64,000 nucleotides of DNA, taken from assembly GCF_947072515.1 (NCBI RefSeq), contig NZ_CAMTIG010000002.1:62001-126000 (forward strand), read 5' to 3'. A model generated the notes under the pieces. That model made no database searches. It was not told where the DNA came from and saw only the letters and a program-made list of their open reading frames with translations. The stretch is from an uncultured Clostridium sp. (GTDB lineage Bacteria > Bacillota > Clostridia > Clostridiales > Clostridiaceae). Below, one piece after another: positions 41,984 to 51,670 of this stretch. Within the stretch, counting starts at the first letter, position 1. Every line of letters begins with the position of its first letter. Made by a program: the position numbers and the translations under genes.

Positions 41984-42322
41984 ATAAAACTAATATATGT
42001 ATAATATAGAAAATAAGCGAAATTTAGATAATAATAAAGTAGAAATTTAATGCAAAGTAACAGATATGAATAAATGAAAAATAAAAAAGAAATAGTTAAC
42101 GAATATTCATTACTTTTCAAGGTATTAAAATTCGTTATAGAGAAAAAGAATTTATTAAAAAAAGAAAATGAGATACAAAAGATATAAAAGTATTAAAATA
42201 AATACCGTTAAAATATTAGAAAGACAATTAAAGACTTAATCTATTGAAAAAAAATATTAAAAACACTAATATAAGTCAGGAAAATATTTTTCCGAAATAA
42301 ATACAAGGGAAAAGGAAATAAA

Positions 42323-43135
42323 ATGAAATTTTTTAAAGCATATACACCATTTCAAAAGGTGTTTTTTGTATTTTTTATGATAGCAAGTATCGTAACATTC
42401 TTCATACCTGCATTTATAGGTGGAGGAAGATTATCAGATGTGTTAACTATAGGAGGAATAATCGGATTAGTAGCAACGCTATCAGGAGTAGTAACATCTA
42501 TTTATCAAGTAAGAGGAAATTTAATATTATATTTTTGGTGGATAGTAAATACAGTAGCAATGTTAATAATCTCAATAATGGGCTGTCTTTATGGACAAGC
42601 GATAAAGACTATATTATTAACTTTACCATTACAAATATTTGGACTTATTGCATGGAAGAAAAGCCTTGCTAAAAGTAAGAGTGATGTTGTAATAGTAAAA
42701 AGATTTAAAAAGGGACAATGGCCAAAAGTTATTATAGCATTAGTAATTTGTTGGTATTTATATATGTTATTTATTAAGTACTTACCATATGGAGTACATT
42801 ATATATTTGGAACAGAAATTAAGCAGGATCCACAATTATTTATGGATTCAATATCAGGAATTTTAACAACATTTGCATTCTATTTAACTTCAAAGAGATA
42901 TGTAGAGCAATGGATATTCTGGATTTTTGCAAATGTAGGTTTTATATTATTTGTAAAAGCGTTAATAAATGCACCACATTTTTCAATAATATATCTTTCA
43001 GGAGCTGTAATGTGGGCACAATTCTTAGTTAGTTCATTCTATGGATATTACAACTGGCTAAAAATGGAGAAAGAACAAAATGCTAAATTAGCAAAGGAAA
43101 ATAGTGAAAAATTAAACGCACAAACTGCGAATTAG
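42323..43135 (+). CDS. pnuC: PnuC-like nicotinamide riboside transporter
   Basis: Multi-TM protein; FWWIVNTVAMLIISIMGCLYGQAIKTILLTLPLQIFGLIAW and EQWIFWIFANVGFI motifs. Confidence 0.88.
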   Translation: MKFFKAYTPFQKVFFVFFMIASIVTFFIPAFIGGGRLSDVLTIGGIIGLVATLSGVVTSIYQVRGNLILYFWWIVNTVAMLIISIMGCLYGQAIKTILLTLPLQIFGLIAWKKSLAKSKSDVVIVKRFKKGQWPKVIIALVICWYLYMLFIKYLPYGVHYIFGTEIKQDPQLFMDSISGILTTFAFYLTSKRYVEQWIFWIFANVGFILFVKALINAPHFSIIYLSGAVMWAQFLVSSFYGYYNWLKMEKEQNAKLAKENSEKLNAQTAN

Positions 43136-43139
43136 TATA

Positions 43140-43174
43140 AAAAAGCAAGCTGAGTTTCAGCTTGCTTTTTTTTT
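43140..43174. terminator. terminator after pnuC
   Basis: AAGCAAGCTGAGTTTCAGCTTGCTT + T-tract. Confidence 0.88.
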
Positions 43175-43175
43175 G

Positions 43176-44612
43176 TTAGGAATCGTGAGTAGATAAAAGT
43201 TCCATTGTTTCTTCTACATGATCATGAGTTCCAACTAAAATTAATAAATCACCATCTTTTAAAATAGTATTTCCATTAGGAACAATTTCTTCATCATTTC
43301 GAATAAAAGAAAAAATTCTACAACTACTTGGAAAATTACAATCTTTTAAAGGCTTATCTTCAAATGCAATATTAGTTAAAAGAACTTCACGAATAATAAT
43401 ATCCTTACTTACAGATTCTTTAGATTTCTCTAAAGAAGGAGTTAACTTTTCAAAAATAACAGGGAATAGAATACATGAAACTATTGTTGTTATTATAAAA
43501 GCAGAATAATCCGTATTTCCTATAAAACCAAATTGAAAAGCAAGTTGAGCTGAAACTATAACTAAACTTAACTGTGCAGTTAATAGCATAGAAGTCGAGA
43601 TTGCTTTATTTAAACCAAATTTCCTTTTTAGTAACATTGAAGGAATGAATTTCACTAAGAAGAAAATTATTAAAAGTACAAGAACTTTTAACAGTACGCT
43701 AGGATCTTCTAAAACAATTTTTAAATTAACATTAACTCCAACCATAATAAAGAAAATTGGAATTAAAAATCCATAACCAATTATATCTAATTGATGAGAA
43801 ATTTCTTCTTTTGCTTTTCCGGTAAGAATAGAAAAAATCATACCAGCTAAAAAAGCACCAAGAACAATTTCGGTATTAAGTTTTTCAGCAACAGCAACTA
43901 ATATAAGAATTAATGCAAAAGCAGCTCTTACTATAAGATGAATATTTTTAAACGATGGAATAGTGAAATCATGACGTTTTATAAAGATTTTAGAAATAAG
44001 ATACACTATTGCAGCAAAAATAAATATTAAAACAAACTCAAAGCTTTTTAAAGTAAATCCATTTGCTGAAATTGAAAAAATAACTGTAGTACCAATGATA
44101 GCAACAAATTCGCAAATAATACTAAAAGTTAAAATAATCTGTCCTATTTCTTCAGTTATTATATTTTTACCTTTTAAAATAGGAACTACAAGCCCTGGTG
44201 AAGAAGCTGCAAAAATAAAGGCAAATAATAAATATCCTTTATTTATACCTATTAATTTAAGCCCAAAATAAGATAATATAACTGCAACTATAAATGAAAC
44301 TATCATCATTAAAATAGGGAGCTTTATTACGCTATTACCATCTTTATTTGCTTTTAAATCATTAAAATTAATTTCAAGTCCACTTAAAAACATTAAATAA
44401 GCAAGACCTAAGTTAGATAAAAAAAGTATTGATATATCGGGTCTAACAATATTTAAAAATGTTTTTCCAACAACTATACCTATAATTATTTCACCAACTT
44501 GATAAGGAATCTTTAATCTTTTTAGTCTAGAAACTAAAAAAGGAGTAAAGAAGGCTATTATTGAAATTACAAGTAAAGAACTGTAATTTAATTCATCATG
44601 CAAAATATGCAC
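43176..44612 (-). CDS. cation:proton antiporter (CPA2) with C-terminal TrkA-C-like domain
   Basis: Multi-TM with YQVGEIIIGIVVGK, FAASSPGLVVPILK; C-terminal NGNTILKDGDLLILVGTHDHVEE. Confidence 0.9.
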   Translation of the reverse strand: MHILHDELNYSSLLVISIIAFFTPFLVSRLKRLKIPYQVGEIIIGIVVGKTFLNIVRPDISILFLSNLGLAYLMFLSGLEINFNDLKANKDGNSVIKLPILMMIVSFIVAVILSYFGLKLIGINKGYLLFAFIFAASSPGLVVPILKGKNIITEEIGQIILTFSIICEFVAIIGTTVIFSISANGFTLKSFEFVLIFIFAAIVYLISKIFIKRHDFTIPSFKNIHLIVRAAFALILILVAVAEKLNTEIVLGAFLAGMIFSILTGKAKEEISHQLDIIGYGFLIPIFFIMVGVNVNLKIVLEDPSVLLKVLVLLIIFFLVKFIPSMLLKRKFGLNKAISTSMLLTAQLSLVIVSAQLAFQFGFIGNTDYSAFIITTIVSCILFPVIFEKLTPSLEKSKESVSKDIIIREVLLTNIAFEDKPLKDCNFPSSCRIFSFIRNDEEIVPNGNTILKDGDLLILVGTHDHVEETMELLSTHDS

Positions 44613-45047
44613 CTCCTGATATTTAAAAATATCTATAAAATAATATATAATATATTATATATAATTACTAAAAATAAAGAAAGTATACGAGTTAAGAGCA
44701 GAATAACAGATGAAATATTAGAGCCATTAAATGAGAAATTTAGTACAAAAAAGATTTTTGTACTAAATTTTTTATATAATTTTATAGTTTTTTTATAATT
44801 AGATTATTTGAATTTTATATAGTCTTACTATAATAAAAAAATAGAAAGAAAAGAAAACAAACATATAGAAAAAATAAATTAAATTCTTTTTTGAGTAAAA
44901 TTAGATAATAATTATTAAAAAATAAAATAAATCGATAAGTAATAATTATTAACAAATTATAAATTATGAAAAAAGCTATTGAGTATAACCTTAGGGCATA
45001 CTTTATAATTCAAAACATAGAAGAACGAAAGAAAAGGAGATAAAGAT

Positions 45048-46214
45048 ATGGGAATTAATTTAAAAATAGCTGGTAGATTTTTAAAATCTAATAAGGCACA
45101 GACAATTTTAATTGCACTAGGAATTGCACTTGGTGTAACAGTACAAATATTTTTAGGACTACTTATAAAAAATCTTAATAATGATCAAATAAATCAAATA
45201 GTGGGGAATACTTCTCAAATAACAATTAACAATAAGGAGAATAGCAGTAAGATTTTTGATAATTATGACGCTATAATACATAATGTAAAAACTGATTATC
45301 CACAAGTTTCAGAAATAACAGGAGTTTTAGATACACCTGGTATGATAACAAAAGGTGGAACTAGTAATTCAATTCTTGTAAGAGGGATGGATTATGGACA
45401 AGGACAAAACATATATGATGTACAAAAAGATTTAGTTAAAGGAAATATGCCAACTAAAGAAGGTCAAGTAGTTATTGGTGAAGGAATTGCTAAGAAATTT
45501 GACTATAAAGTTGGAGATAAAGTAACTTTCTCAGAACCAAATATGCAAACTAAAACTGTTGAAGTTAGTGGAATAGCAAACTTTGGAGTATCACAATTAA
45601 ATAATTCATGGCTTGTAACTAATTTAAATTATGCACAAGAATTATTTAATGAAAAAGGTGAAGTAAATTCAATCGAAATGAAGCTTTACAATAAAGATAT
45701 ATTCCAAGCTGATACAATAGCAACTGGTATTAGTAAAAATGTAAATAATGATTTAACAGTTACTAACTGGAAATCAACAAATCCTCAATTATTAGCAGCT
45801 TTAAGCGGACAAAGTTCATCAAGTATGACAATTCAAGTATTTATAATAATTTCAGTAGCAATGAGTATAGCAGGAGTACTTGCGGTATCAGTAATGCAAA
45901 AATCAAAACAAATTGGTATATTAAAAGCAATGGGTATCAGAAATAGTGGTGCAGCGGCAATATTCATATATCAAGGTGGAATACTAGGAGTTATTGGAGC
46001 AATAGTAGGTGGAATATTGGGAATAGGCTTATTCGAAGCATTCTCAAATCTTATAAGAACTCCATCAGGAGCAGCTATTGTAACAGGACACATATATGTA
46101 GGATACTTATTTGTAAGTATGATAATAGCAATAATAGTAGCGATTTTAGCAGCAGTATTTGCAGCTTCTAAGTCATTAAAATTAGATCCAATGGAAGTTA
46201 TTAGAAATAACTAA
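45048..46214 (+). CDS. ABC transporter permease (FtsX/MacB-like)
   Basis: KSKQIGILKAMGIRNSGAAAIFIYQGGILG; single permease paired with downstream ATPase. Confidence 0.92.
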   Translation: MGINLKIAGRFLKSNKAQTILIALGIALGVTVQIFLGLLIKNLNNDQINQIVGNTSQITINNKENSSKIFDNYDAIIHNVKTDYPQVSEITGVLDTPGMITKGGTSNSILVRGMDYGQGQNIYDVQKDLVKGNMPTKEGQVVIGEGIAKKFDYKVGDKVTFSEPNMQTKTVEVSGIANFGVSQLNNSWLVTNLNYAQELFNEKGEVNSIEMKLYNKDIFQADTIATGISKNVNNDLTVTNWKSTNPQLLAALSGQSSSSMTIQVFIIISVAMSIAGVLAVSVMQKSKQIGILKAMGIRNSGAAAIFIYQGGILGVIGAIVGGILGIGLFEAFSNLIRTPSGAAIVTGHIYVGYLFVSMIIAIIVAILAAVFAASKSLKLDPMEVIRNN

Positions 46215-46226
46215 GGAGGTATAAAA

Positions 46227-46910
46227 ATGGAAGTTTTAAATTTAAAAAATATAAATAGAGTTTACGGTGATAAAGTTAAGACACAAGTTTTATTTGATAT
46301 AAATGTTAGTATAGAAGAAGGTGAGTTTGTTTCAATAATAGGACAAAGTGGTAGTGGTAAATCTACTATGATGAATATTATGGGAACGTTAGATACTCCA
46401 ACATCAGGTGAAGTTTATATAAATGGACAAAGAACTGATCAAATGAGTAAAAATGAACTTGCAAGAGTTAGAAATGAAGATATAGGATTTATATTTCAGT
46501 TCCACTATCTTTTACCTGAATTCACAGTATTAGAAAATGTTTTAATGCCTTATAGAATATCAGGAAAGAAAGTAACTCAAGAAGTATTAGATAGAGCGGA
46601 AAAGCTTCTTGAAATAGTTAATTTAACAAGTGTAAAAAATAATAAAGCTACTGATTTATCAGGTGGACAACAGCAAAGAGGAGCTATTGCAAGAGCTTTA
46701 ATAAATAATCCTAAGATAATATTAGGAGATGAACCAACAGGTAACTTAGATTCAAATACAACAGAAGAAGTTTACAATCTTTTAAGAGAAATAAACAAAG
46801 AATTTAAAACAACTTTTGTAATAATAACTCATGACAATAGAATTGCAGCAAAAGCAGATAGAGTTATTACAGTAAGTGATGGAAAAATAACAGAAGATGT
46901 AAAAAAATAA
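46227..46910 (+). CDS. ABC transporter ATP-binding protein (LolD/DevA-like)
   Basis: GQSGSGKSTMMNIMGTLD, LSGGQQQRGAIARALI, ILGDEPTGNLD. Confidence 0.95.
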   Translation: MEVLNLKNINRVYGDKVKTQVLFDINVSIEEGEFVSIIGQSGSGKSTMMNIMGTLDTPTSGEVYINGQRTDQMSKNELARVRNEDIGFIFQFHYLLPEFTVLENVLMPYRISGKKVTQEVLDRAEKLLEIVNLTSVKNNKATDLSGGQQQRGAIARALINNPKIILGDEPTGNLDSNTTEEVYNLLREINKEFKTTFVIITHDNRIAAKADRVITVSDGKITEDVKK

Positions 46911-46925
46911 AAGGATTTATAGCTG

Positions 46926-46966
46926 GCCATATTTATGGTCAGCTATATTTTTTTGCAGAATATAGG
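46926..46966 (+). terminator. terminator after ABC operon
   Basis: ATAGCTGGCCAT...ATGGTCAGCTAT + T-tract. Confidence 0.82.
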
Positions 46967-47105
46967 AAGAGTTTCTTGAATAAAGTTAAAAATAGCTATT
47001 TAAAAGTTTCAATAAAATTGGAACTTTATTTCTTTGTGAAAATATATAAATGAATATAGGAGTATAATGTTATACTATAGAGTAATAAACAAAGGAGGAA
47101 TAGTG

Positions 47106-47786
47106 ATGGAAGAAAAATATTATAAACCAAAAGAAATTGCAGAAATGCTAGGAATTACTGTGAGAACTCTTCAATATTATGATAAAGTAGATGTTTTAAA
47201 ACCTAGCTATAAAAATGATAAAGGCTATAGATTTTATACAAATGATGATATAAAAGAGCTAAGAAAAATTATATCGCTTAAGTTTTTAGGATTTTCCATA
47301 GAGGAAATAAAAAAAATTCTCCATTCTGATTCTGATAAAAATATAGGTAGATTAAAAGAGAAAAAAAGAATTTTAGAACATGAAATAAGAAAACTAAGTA
47401 TTATAAATGAATGCTTAGAAAGTCTTGATAATATAAAACATGAAAATGAAATCGATTGGCTTAAGATTACAGGAAGTATAAAAGCTAAAAGAATAGAAAA
47501 TCATAAAGAACTTTATAGTGAAAATATTAAAGATAGAGAAAAACATGGGGATTTACATATGGCATTAATGGGGATATTAATGGATGTGCTAAAAAGCAAA
47601 GGTGAAGAAGAGGAAAAAGAAGTAAATAAGCTTAGAGAACATATGAATAAAATGAGTAATAGTGAAAATGGATTAGAGGTAATTCTAGAAAATCTTAGAG
47701 ATATGCAAGATATGCCAGGAAAAATTAGAGGATTACCTACTAAAGATGCAATGACAATTGTGGAAAAAATAGAAAAATATAAATAA
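47106..47786 (+). CDS. MerR family transcriptional regulator
   Basis: YKPKEIAEMLGITVRTLQYYDKVDVLKPSYKNDKGYRFY. Confidence 0.95.
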   Translation: MEEKYYKPKEIAEMLGITVRTLQYYDKVDVLKPSYKNDKGYRFYTNDDIKELRKIISLKFLGFSIEEIKKILHSDSDKNIGRLKEKKRILEHEIRKLSIINECLESLDNIKHENEIDWLKITGSIKAKRIENHKELYSENIKDREKHGDLHMALMGILMDVLKSKGEEEEKEVNKLREHMNKMSNSENGLEVILENLRDMQDMPGKIRGLPTKDAMTIVEKIEKYK

Positions 47787-47849
47787 TTCTTTAGTAATTT
47801 ATAAGAATTATGTAAAATAGAGATATAAGAAAATTTAAATAAAAATGGA

Positions 47850-49073
47850 GTGATAAGAGTGAAAAGAGTAGATGAAAGATTTTTAGAATATATAAAAATG
47901 GACACTAAATCAAATGAAGAAAGTTCAACTGTACCAACAACAAAAGGCCAATTAGAGCTTGGGAAAGTTTTAGTTAAAGAATTAAAAGAAATTGGATTAG
48001 TAGATGTAGAACAAGATGAAAAGGGATATATATATGCTACATTAAAAGGAAATAAAGAGGGAGTTAAAACTGTTGGATTTATATCACATATGGATACAGC
48101 ACCAGATATGGATGGAAAGTGTGTAAATCCTCAGATAATAAAGAATTATGATGGTGGAGTAATAAAATTAAATGATAAATTTTCATTAGACCCAAAAGAA
48201 TCACCAGAAATGAAAAGTTATGTAGGAAAAACTTTAATAACAACTGATGGAAAGACACTTTTAGGAGCAGATGATAAGGCTGGAATATCTGAAATAATGA
48301 CAGCTATGGAATATTTAGTAGCACACCCAGAAATAAAACATGGAGATATTAAAGTTGGATTTACTCCAGATGAAGAAGTAGGAAGAGGAGCAGACTACTT
48401 CAATGTTGAAAAATTTAATGCTGATTTTGCTTATACAATAGATGGTGGACGTATTGGAGAACTTGAATATGAAAACTTTAATGCAGCAGGTGTTAAGGTG
48501 AAAATAAAGGGAAAGAATGTTCATCCAGGATATGCAAAAGATAAGATGGTTAACTCACAAATGTTAGCATATGAATTTCTTTCAATGCTTCCATTAAATG
48601 AAGTACCAGAAAAAACTGATAATTATGAAGGATTCTCACATTTAATTAGTATAAATGGTGAAGTCGAAGAAACTAATATGGTATTTATCGTAAGAGATTT
48701 CTTTGATGAATCTTATGAAAAAAGAAAAGAAGATTTCAGAAAAGCAGAAAAAGCTTTAAATGAAAAGTATGGTAATAGAGTAGATGTTACTATAACAGAT
48801 CAATATAAAAACATGAAGGAAATGGTTGAGCCAGAATTCCATATAGTTGAAACAGCAGAAGAAGCTATGAAAATGGCAGATATAGTTCCAGAAATTAGAC
48901 CAATCAGAGGTGGAACTGATGGAGCTAGACTTTCATTTATGGGATTACCTTGCCCTAACATATTTACTGGAGGAGAAAACTTCCACGGAAGATTTGAATA
49001 TGTTGTAATAGAATCAATGGAAAAAGCAGTAGAAACTGTAGTTAATATAGCAAAATTATATGGTGAAAAATAA
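47850..49073 (+). CDS. pepT: peptidase T (tripeptide aminopeptidase)
   Basis: FISHMDTAPDMDGK, LLGADDKAGISEIMTAMEYL, GFTPDEEVGRGAD, PIRGGTDGARLSFMGLPCPNIFTGG; true start may be GTG 47859. Confidence 0.97.
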   Translation: MIRVKRVDERFLEYIKMDTKSNEESSTVPTTKGQLELGKVLVKELKEIGLVDVEQDEKGYIYATLKGNKEGVKTVGFISHMDTAPDMDGKCVNPQIIKNYDGGVIKLNDKFSLDPKESPEMKSYVGKTLITTDGKTLLGADDKAGISEIMTAMEYLVAHPEIKHGDIKVGFTPDEEVGRGADYFNVEKFNADFAYTIDGGRIGELEYENFNAAGVKVKIKGKNVHPGYAKDKMVNSQMLAYEFLSMLPLNEVPEKTDNYEGFSHLISINGEVEETNMVFIVRDFFDESYEKRKEDFRKAEKALNEKYGNRVDVTITDQYKNMKEMVEPEFHIVETAEEAMKMADIVPEIRPIRGGTDGARLSFMGLPCPNIFTGGENFHGRFEYVVIESMEKAVETVVNIAKLYGEK

Positions 49074-49093
49074 ATTTTGAATGATATAAAAAG

Positions 49094-49131
49094 ATAGAGA
49101 AAGCAATTTTTAGTTGCTTTCTCTATTTTAC
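49094..49131. terminator. bidirectional terminator between pepT and Lrp-like gene
   Basis: ATAGAGAAAGCAA-TTTTTAG-TTGCTTTCTCTATTTT. Confidence 0.8.
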
Positions 49132-49539
49132 TTTTGACAAAGAAAGAGAGATTTGATAATTTGCAAAGGATGATACTTCCTCAATTAAAGAATTTATAAA
49201 ATCAGTATTTAAAGATTCTATTTTTAATATGTAGCAACAATCAGAACTAATTCTAAAAGCTTCTACAATTTCATCATGTTTCTCGATTATGCTTAAAACA
49301 TTAGAATGGTCAGCAGTATTCATGTAAAGCTTAATAAAGGCGGTTGTAGAGAATCCAAGTTTAGATTTATCAGTTTTAATGGTGAAATTTTGAATAATAC
49401 CTTCTTCAATTAATTTATTAACTCTAAATCCAACAGCCTGACCTGTCATATGTACTTTTTCACCAATTTCTTTAAAGCTTAATTTAGAATTAGTCTCTAA
49501 GATTTTTATTATATCTAAATCAATTTTATCAATATTCAT
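49123..49539 (-). CDS. Lrp/AsnC family transcriptional regulator
   Basis: IDLDIIKILETNSKLSFKEIGEKVHMTGQAVGFRVNKLIEEGII. Confidence 0.92.
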   Translation of the reverse strand: MNIDKIDLDIIKILETNSKLSFKEIGEKVHMTGQAVGFRVNKLIEEGIIQNFTIKTDKSKLGFSTTAFIKLYMNTADHSNVLSIIEKHDEIVEAFRISSDCCYILKIESLNTDFINSLIEEVSSFANYQISLSLSKVK

Positions 49540-49678
49540 TTTTAATCTCCTTTAAGTTTTTCAATATGAAAAGATTTTATCTTTTAGTTTTTCACTAGAG
49601 AAGTGAATATAAATATGAAAATAGTATAATTTAATTATAGAAAAAAATAAATATAAAAGATAGTCGGAGGAAATAAAG

Positions 49679-50197
49679 ATGAAAAAAGCATTATTAATTA
49701 TTGATTTACAAAATGATTATTTTGAAGGTGGAAAATTTCCTTTATGGAATACAGAAAAAACTTTAGAAAATATAGAAGAAGCTATAGATTTAGCACATAA
49801 AAATGATGTAACAATTGTACATATCCAACATGTAGCAGATCCAAGTCTTGGATTATCACCATTTTTTAATGAAGGAACTGAAGGCGTTAAGATTCATCAA
49901 AGAATATTAGAAAAGGCATCTGAAGGAAAAGTAGTTGTAAAAACTTTTGCAGATGGTTTCTTTAAAACTGATTTAGAAAAAGTTTTATCAGAAATAGGAG
50001 CAGAAGAAATTTTAGTTTGTGGAATGATGACACAAAATTGTGTTACACATACAGCTATTTCTAAAGCAGCTGAAAAGTACAAAGTTTCAATATTAGCAGA
50101 TTGTTGCACATCTGTAAGTGAACCAATACATTTAATAGGATTAGCAGCAGTTATGACAAGAGATATAGGAATAGTTTCATATAAAGAAATACTTTAA
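49679..50197 (+). CDS. cysteine hydrolase (isochorismatase family)
   Basis: LLIIDLQNDYFEGG, VVKTFADGFFKTDLEKVL, LVCGMMTQNCVTHTAISKA. Confidence 0.93.
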   Translation: MKKALLIIDLQNDYFEGGKFPLWNTEKTLENIEEAIDLAHKNDVTIVHIQHVADPSLGLSPFFNEGTEGVKIHQRILEKASEGKVVVKTFADGFFKTDLEKVLSEIGAEEILVCGMMTQNCVTHTAISKAAEKYKVSILADCCTSVSEPIHLIGLAAVMTRDIGIVSYKEIL

Positions 50198-50289
50198 ATA
50201 AAATCTATAATAATATTATTAAAAATAATATAGAAGATTGAAGACAGGACATTTTATTAAGATGTCTTGTCTTTATTTATAAAATTCTT

Positions 50290-50325
50290 TATTGTCACCC
50301 TTTATATAAAAATAGGTTGACAATA
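50290..50325. promoter_or_regulatory. BirA-like operator upstream of bioY
   Basis: TATTGTCACC-N15-GGTTGACAATA inverted repeat overlapping the -35. Confidence 0.75.
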
Positions 50326-50345
50326 AAAGAGGGAGAAGATAATAT
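50317..50345 (+). promoter_or_regulatory. sigma-A-type promoter of bioY
   Basis: TTGACA (50317) N17 TAATAT (50340). Confidence 0.75.
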
Positions 50346-50374
50346 GAATATATAATTAAGTTAAAAGGAGTAAA

Positions 50375-50923
50375 ATGATGAAAACTAGAGATTTAATTCT
50401 TTGTGCAGTTTTTGCTGCAATAATAGCAGTTTTAGCACAAATATCAATACCCCTTCCAGGAGGAGTTCCACTGACAATGCAAACATTAGCAGTTGGACTT
50501 GCAGGAGTTATACTAAAGAGTAAAAAGGGATTCATTTCAGTTTTAATATATATTCTTATGGGAACTATAGGAATACCTGTATTTGCAAATTTTACTGGAG
50601 GAATAGGTATAGTATTAGGGCCAACAGGAGGATTTATAATAGCTTTTCCTATAATGGCATTTATAATAGGATTAGTTTCTGAAAAGACTAATAAAAGATA
50701 TTTAATTTTTATAGGGTTTTTTATTGGTACTTTAGTTACTTATACTATAGGAACAATACAGTTTTCAATAGTAACAGGGGAGAGTATTTATAAAGGAATT
50801 TTATTATGTGTAGCACCATTTATAGTAACTGATTTGATAAAAGGCACTTTAGTAAGTGTATTAGGAGAAACATTAAAAGAGCATAAAGGAATAAAGAGGA
50901 TATTAAATTATGATAGAGCTTAG
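50375..50923 (+). CDS. bioY: biotin ECF transporter S component
   Basis: ISIPLPGGVPLTMQTLAVGLAGVIL, LMGTIGIPVFANFTGGIGIVLGPTGGFIIAFP. Confidence 0.96.
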   Translation: MMKTRDLILCAVFAAIIAVLAQISIPLPGGVPLTMQTLAVGLAGVILKSKKGFISVLIYILMGTIGIPVFANFTGGIGIVLGPTGGFIIAFPIMAFIIGLVSEKTNKRYLIFIGFFIGTLVTYTIGTIQFSIVTGESIYKGILLCVAPFIVTDLIKGTLVSVLGETLKEHKGIKRILNYDRA

Positions 50924-51290
50924 ACCACATCATATTCTTTGTATACAGAATTATAAAGGTAAGGGATATAGTGATGAATTTACTTACAATATGGAAAAAG
51001 TTATAGAAAAGTTAAAAGTAGAAGATAAAGTTAAAATTATATTTAAAGAAGATGACATATGTCATAAATGTCCTAATAAAAAAGAAAAGGATGAATGTAT
51101 TACAACAGATAAAGTTAAAGAGATAGATAAGAAAGTTATTAAATATTTTCATATAGAAGAAAAAATATATGTTTATTCAAAATTAAATAAGGAAATAAGA
51201 ATAAATATAAATGAAGAAATGAAAAAAGATATATGCGGATGTTGTGAATGGTACATCAAGAAAGTTTGTTTTAATGAGAAAATAAATTAA
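50910..51290 (+). CDS. DUF1284-like cysteine-rich protein
   Basis: ELRPHHILCIQNYKGKGYSDEF and CHKC/C.CCEW cysteine pattern; overlaps bioY by 14 nt. Confidence 0.8.
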   Translation: MIELRPHHILCIQNYKGKGYSDEFTYNMEKVIEKLKVEDKVKIIFKEDDICHKCPNKKEKDECITTDKVKEIDKKVIKYFHIEEKIYVYSKLNKEIRININEEMKKDICGCCEWYIKKVCFNEKIN

Positions 51291-51380
51291 TTTTAGAGAT
51301 TATTAAAAATAAATTTAAATTAGTATGAGAAGTATAGTGCTATAATAAATTTACATAAGATGTAGGATGGGAGAAAAAAT

Positions 51381-51629
51381 ATGAGTAATCCAAAAGTACA
51401 AAAGCATAGTCCTAAAAGAGCTACAATCACGTGGTTTATATCAATTATTGTTTTTATTGTTGCATTGATTATATGTAAATTACTTCAGCATACTACTAAT
51501 GAGTTTGTTAGTATTATAGCAGCAATTATAAATTTAATAGGAGATTTAGCGTTATCATCATTTGTAATTATGTTTGTAATTAGTATAGTTATGGGAATGG
51601 ATAATACTAAAGCTGTAAAAAAAAGATAA
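51381..51629 (+). CDS. small hypothetical membrane protein
   Basis: 82-aa ORF, two hydrophobic helices, RBS-like upstream. Confidence 0.6.
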   Translation: MSNPKVQKHSPKRATITWFISIIVFIVALIICKLLQHTTNEFVSIIAAIINLIGDLALSSFVIMFVISIVMGMDNTKAVKKR

Positions 51630-51632
51630 TAA

Positions 51633-51670
51633 AAAGATGTATTCTAAATAAAAGAATACATCTTTTTATT
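51633..51670. terminator. bidirectional terminator
   Basis: AAAGATGTATTCTAAATAAAAGAATACATCTTTT. Confidence 0.8.

Noticed and set aside
44598-44798. 66-aa plus-strand ORF
   Set aside because: Runs through a strong terminator hairpin and begins inside the antiporter gene; an sRNA explanation is kept as a weak finding instead.
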